DNA of 45,717 nt from the NCBI GenBank assembly GCA_019694575.1, contig JAIBBR010000026.1, positions 1 to 45,717 on the forward strand, read 5' to 3'. Below, in pieces: positions 43,943 to 45,717 of this stretch (the stretch's first letter is position 1; each line of letters opens with the position of its first letter). Position numbers and translations under genes: made by a program. The notes beneath the pieces were generated by a model. That model had not been told where the DNA came from. It searched no databases and saw only the letters and a program-made list of their open reading frames with translations. This stretch comes from Myxococcaceae bacterium (lineage in GTDB: Bacteria > Myxococcota > Myxococcia > Myxococcales > Myxococcaceae).

Positions 43943-45214
43943 TCAGCGGTCGAGTAGCGCGTTGCGCTGCAACATTCGGTAGAACGCGCTGCGGGCCAAC
44001 CCGGCCGCCTTGGCCGCTTTCGACACATTGCCTTGGTGCATGCGCAGCAGCGTCGCCAGGTAGTCTCTTTCGAAACCGGCCAACAACTGCTCGCGCGCGG
44101 CGCGAAATGTCATCGACGGGGCGCCCGATTCAGGGGCTTCAAAGGGTGTTTCACCCAGCGTCAGCGCCCGTTCTACGGCGTTGCGCAGCTCGCGCAGGTT
44201 GCCTGGCCAGTCATCGCATTGCATCGCCGCCAGCGTCGAAGGGCGCAGCTCGACGTCGACACCTTTGAGCGACTGGGCGAAGTGACGGGCCAAGAGGGGA
44301 ATGTCTTCTCGCCGCTCCCGCAAAGGCGGCACGTCAATCACCACCACGGCCAAGCGGTAATAGAGGTCAGCCCGAAAGCGGCCCGCGCGCACTTCGTCTT
44401 CGAGGTCAACATGGGTCAGGCAGACCACGCGCATGCGGGCCTTGCTGGGCCGGGTGGCGCCGACGGGCAGAAAATCGCGCGACTCGAGCAGCCGCAAGAG
44501 TTTGGGCTGCAGCCCCAGCGGCAAAGAGCTGACGTCTTCCAACACCAGGGTGCCGTTACCGACGGCCTCGACCAGCCCCTGGCGGTCATGGGTAGCGCCG
44601 GTAAACGCGCCTTTCACATGGCCAAAGAGCTCGCTTTCAATCAGGTGTGGGTTGGCCGCGCCGCACGCGAAAGAAATGAAGGGTTCATCACCGCGCGCTG
44701 ACAAGAGGTGCAGCGCCCGCGCCGCGGAGTGCTTTCCTGAACCGCTTTCACCCTTGAGCAGCACCGTGGCACCGCCGGGGGCTGCGCGTTCGAGCACCGC
44801 GAACAGGCGGCGCGCCGCGGCCGAAGTGCCCACCATGCCCGGCAGTTGCGCCAAGCGGCCTTCGACGCGCTGCCGCTCGGTGGGAACCAGACGAAAAGCG
44901 CTTTGCCCCAGGTGCACGGTGCCGCCCACCGGAACCAAGGCGTCGGTGATGTGGGCCCCCAAATAACGCGTACCGTTTTTGCTTTGCAGGTCGACCACGC
45001 GCACCTTGCCGGGCAACAACTCGACCGACAGGTGTCTGCGCGACACCAACCGGTCAGCGAGCTGTAAATCACACGTCTCGGCGCTGCCTACGAAAGCGGT
45101 GCCGGCGCTCAACAAACACTGGGTACCCTTGCCAGGCCCTTCGACCACCTCGAGCCAGACCGGGTCGACGCTGGCTTCCGCGGCGGCATTTTGGGTCCAG
45201 GTCAGGGCATTCAT
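43943..45214 (-). CDS. FHA-domain sigma-54-dependent transcriptional activator
   Basis: The 423-residue regulator has an N-terminal FHA domain (about 35-108) with SRRH at 59-61 and the KNGT loop at 79-82, which bind phosphothreonine. A sigma-54 AAA+ domain (about 125-345) follows. Walker A is GESGSGKH at 155-162, the GAFTGA loop is intact at 202-207 and arginine fingers lie in FRADLYYRL. The Fis-type helix-turn-helix is at about 395-417. The Walker B acidic pair reads E226-D227 (VLED) rather than the usual D-E. The start ATG overlaps the stop of the PEGA kinase-like gene (ATGA), so the two are coupled. FHA activators of this type respond to Ser/Thr kinases. Confidence 0.92.
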   Translation of the reverse strand: MNALTWTQNAAAEASVDPVWLEVVEGPGKGTQCLLSAGTAFVGSAETCDLQLADRLVSRRHLSVELLPGKVRVVDLQSKNGTRYLGAHITDALVPVGGTVHLGQSAFRLVPTERQRVEGRLAQLPGMVGTSAAARRLFAVLERAAPGGATVLLKGESGSGKHSAARALHLLSARGDEPFISFACGAANPHLIESELFGHVKGAFTGATHDRQGLVEAVGNGTLVLEDVSSLPLGLQPKLLRLLESRDFLPVGATRPSKARMRVVCLTHVDLEDEVRAGRFRADLYYRLAVVVIDVPPLRERREDIPLLARHFAQSLKGVDVELRPSTLAAMQCDDWPGNLRELRNAVERALTLGETPFEAPESGAPSMTFRAAREQLLAGFERDYLATLLRMHQGNVSKAAKAAGLARSAFYRMLQRNALLDR

Positions 45215-45717
45215 TGCAAGTCGACTTTCAGAAAAGTGCGTTCGCCGTTCGACACTCTGACCGTGCGCGAAGTCGATTTTCCCGTTTCGGGGTTTTTCAG
45301 CTCGATGCGATGGGCCTGCCCAGCAGCGACGAGAGGGAACGACGCGATTGGGGTTTCACCAATGAATTTGCCGTTGATGCGCACTTCGGCCCATGGCCTG
45401 GCGTCAACGGTGAGGTAACCCGTGCCTGACGCCGGGGTTTTGCTCGGCTTCATCGGTTTGACGGGTGTTTTAGCGGGCGCGGGCACGGCCGCAGGCGCAG
45501 GTGCCACATTGAACAGGGGCGCCGCTGCGGGTGAAAGGTCAGGGTCGGAAGACGTGGCGAATTCCAACGGCTCGGCCGTGCGTGCGGGCAGCTCGCGAGA
45601 TTCCGCGGTGAAAGCCAATAACCCTGCCATGCCGATGACCGTGGCGAAAATGCCGGCGAGGGCAATGTGCCATAGGCGCCATCGCGGCACAGACGAGGCT
45701 GACAAAGTGACCTGCGG
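45211..45717 (-). CDS. C-terminal part of a PEGA-domain protein, probably a Ser/Thr kinase tail
   Basis: The reading frame runs off the window end without a stop or a good start; the TTG at 45705 is not a convincing start. The visible ~168 residues hold one membrane helix at about 12-33 of the visible chain ([20 protein letters not shown]), a Pro/Ala-rich linker and a PEGA domain ([30 protein letters not shown]). PEGA domains commonly end transmembrane Ser/Thr kinases of myxobacteria; the kinase itself would lie beyond 45717. It overlaps the FHA-sigma-54 activator by four bases. The kinase identity is inference from architecture and neighbour. Confidence 0.75.
   Translation of the reverse strand, partial: PQVTLSASSVPRWRLWHIALAGIFATVIGMAGLLAFTAESRELPARTAEPLEFATSSDPDLSPAAAPLFNVAPAPAAVPAPAKTPVKPMKPSKTPASGTGYLTVDARPWAEVRINGKFIGETPIASFPLVAAGQAHRIELKNPETGKSTSRTVRVSNGERTFLKVDLQ

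Overview
The window looks like chromosomal DNA from a myxobacterium or close relative (Myxococcota). The reasons are high GC, GTG and TTG starts, many secreted Cys-rich lipoproteins with DAG/DGG-rich spacers, an FHA sigma-54 activator coupled to a PEGA-type kinase tail, a giant TPR protein, a full-length Lhr helicase and a secreted caspase-like protein. This taxonomic call is inference. No rRNA, tRNA, CRISPR array, insertion sequence or phage module was seen. Coding density is high, and no stretch over 300 bases lacks a gene. The largest bare stretch is the first 213 bases, which hold a hairpin and no convincing gene.

Layout. 1-2.3 kb: a C-terminal remnant of an OPT transporter, two small hypothetical genes with a clear terminator, and a DUF420 membrane protein. 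2.3-6.7 kb: Lhr helicase. 6.8-10.5 kb: a minus-strand cluster of ECF sigma factor, membrane anti-sigma factor, secreted caspase-like protein with a probable beta-barrel tail, and a Cys-rich secreted protein. A divergent Cys-rich lipoprotein follows. 11.1-14.2 kb: an unknown gene, a Flp-type pilin, an outer-membrane barrel protein preceded by a 52-codon gene, and XdhC. 14.3-16.9 kb: two tandem Cys-rich lipoproteins. 17.0-21.6 kb: a 1195-residue protein joining a DUF4781-like module to a GH13-type glycoside hydrolase domain, then an unknown 289-residue protein. 21.6-33.1 kb: a minus-strand operon of giant TPR protein, lipoprotein, QueC and VanX-type dipeptidase. 33.1-35.1 kb: a DUF167 protein, an exported ARPP-1-domain protein and a Spx/ArsC-like protein. 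35.2-40.0 kb: a 1616-residue LysM protein sharing the DUF4781-like module with the GH13 fusion. 40.1-45.7 kb: a minus-strand group of PEGA kinase tail, FHA/sigma-54 activator, lipoprotein behind a sigma-54-like promoter, TPR/membrane protein, lipoprotein and SDR protein.

How they may work together. Most genes concern the cell envelope and signalling. Two regulatory circuits stand out. One is the ECF sigma/anti-sigma pair feeding a periplasmic or outer-membrane caspase-like protein. The other is the kinase and FHA-sigma-54 activator that sits just upstream of a sigma-54-like promoter and a row of envelope proteins. The most unusual proteins are the two large ones that carry the same central module joined to different partners: a sugar-hydrolase-like domain in one, and a LysM domain plus a helical repeat array in the other.
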